From an uncultured Lachnospiraceae bacterium (GTDB lineage: Bacteria; Bacillota; Clostridia; Lachnospirales; Lachnospiraceae): a stretch of DNA of 5,519 nt. Made by a program: the position numbers and the translations under genes. The notes below the pieces were generated by a model that saw only the letters and a list, made by a program, of their open reading frames with translations, searched no databases and was not told the DNA's origin. Positions 5,363 to 5,519 of the stretch are shown piece by piece; position 1 is the first letter of the stretch, and each line of letters opens with the position of its first letter. Where the stretch lies: positions 31,243 to 36,761 of the forward strand of contig CAJTMZ010000011.1 of the NCBI GenBank assembly GCA_910577445.1, written 5' to 3'.

Positions 5363-5519
5363 ATGTTTGCGGACAGAGCGAGAATTTATGTGAGAAGCGG
5401 AAAAGGCGGCGACGGACACGTGTCTTTCAGACGGGAGAAATATGTTCCCAGCGGCGGCCCCGACGGCGGCGACGGGGGCAACGGGGGCAGCGTCATCCTT
5501 GAGGTGGACGAGGGGTTAA
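5363..5519 (+). CDS. obgE: GTPase Obg (ObgE/CgtA), N-terminal part, runs off the window
   Basis: The first 52 residues read M-F-A-D-R-A-R-I-Y-V-R-S-G-K-G-G-D-G and continue with F-R-R-E-K-Y-V-P and the glycine-rich G-G-P-D-G-G-D-G-G-N-G-G, then V-I-L-E-V-D-E-G-L. This is the start of the Obg fold, the glycine-rich N-terminal domain unique to Obg GTPases. The GTPase domain lies beyond the window. Obg acts in 50S assembly, stringent response and, in spore formers, entry into sporulation. The start ATG 5363 has AAGGGA (5351-5356) 6 bases upstream; an overlapping ATG at 5358 is out of frame and soon stops. Its position after rpmA is the usual Firmicutes order, but here a strong terminator separates the two, so obgE needs read-through or a promoter that is not obvious. 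Identity is very secure. Confidence 0.96.
   Translation, partial: MFADRARIYVRSGKGGDGHVSFRREKYVPSGGPDGGDGGNGGSVILEVDEGL

Noticed and set aside
5358..5393. Alternative ATG at 5358 just before obgE
   Set aside because: It is out of frame with Obg and stops within a dozen codons, while ATG 5363 gives the canonical Obg N-terminus with a ribosome binding site 6 bases upstream.
1..5519. Mobile element, CRISPR array, tRNA or rRNA
   Set aside because: No transposase-like frame, regularly spaced repeats, or tRNA/rRNA-like sequence was seen; the region reads as conserved chromosomal core.

Overview
The window looks like a chromosomal segment of a Gram-positive anaerobe of the class Clostridia, most likely Lachnospiraceae-like. 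This is inferred from gene order, strong AGGAGG-type ribosome binding sites, moderate GC content, and an L27 with a cleavable N-terminal extension partnered with a Prp protease. No species can be named. All genes lie on the + strand.

Layout: (1) positions 3-185 hold the C-terminal end of an unrecognised membrane-anchored protein. (2) A good sigma-A-type promoter (226-254) precedes a pair of genes of unknown function: a large radical SAM protein of the TIGR03960 family (307-2187) and its partner of the TIGR03936 family (2201-2878). In other bacteria these two can be one fused protein. (3) An RNase E/G-family endoribonuclease (2912-4204) follows; it ends just after the catalytic domain and has no zinc-link. 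(4) Seven bases past its stop lies a very strong promoter (4211-4239), then a structured leader that looks like the L21 autoregulatory leader, then rplU (L21), prp (L27-processing cysteine protease) and rpmA (L27). (5) A perfect-stem intrinsic terminator (5279-5312) closes the ribosomal operon. (6) After a short repeat-containing spacer, the Obg GTPase gene starts at 5363 and runs off the window.

The common theme is ribosome and RNA biology: L21 and L27 are 50S proteins, Prp matures L27, Obg is a 50S-assembly GTPase, and RNase E/G family enzymes process rRNA and mRNA. The radical SAM pair sits at the head of this neighbourhood without a known reaction, and is the best candidate here for undescribed biochemistry. 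A role in modifying RNA or a ribosomal component is only guilt by association. The L21-Prp-L27-Obg part is classical Firmicutes gene order. No mobile element, CRISPR array, tRNA or rRNA was seen, and no gene-free stretch exceeds about 140 bases.
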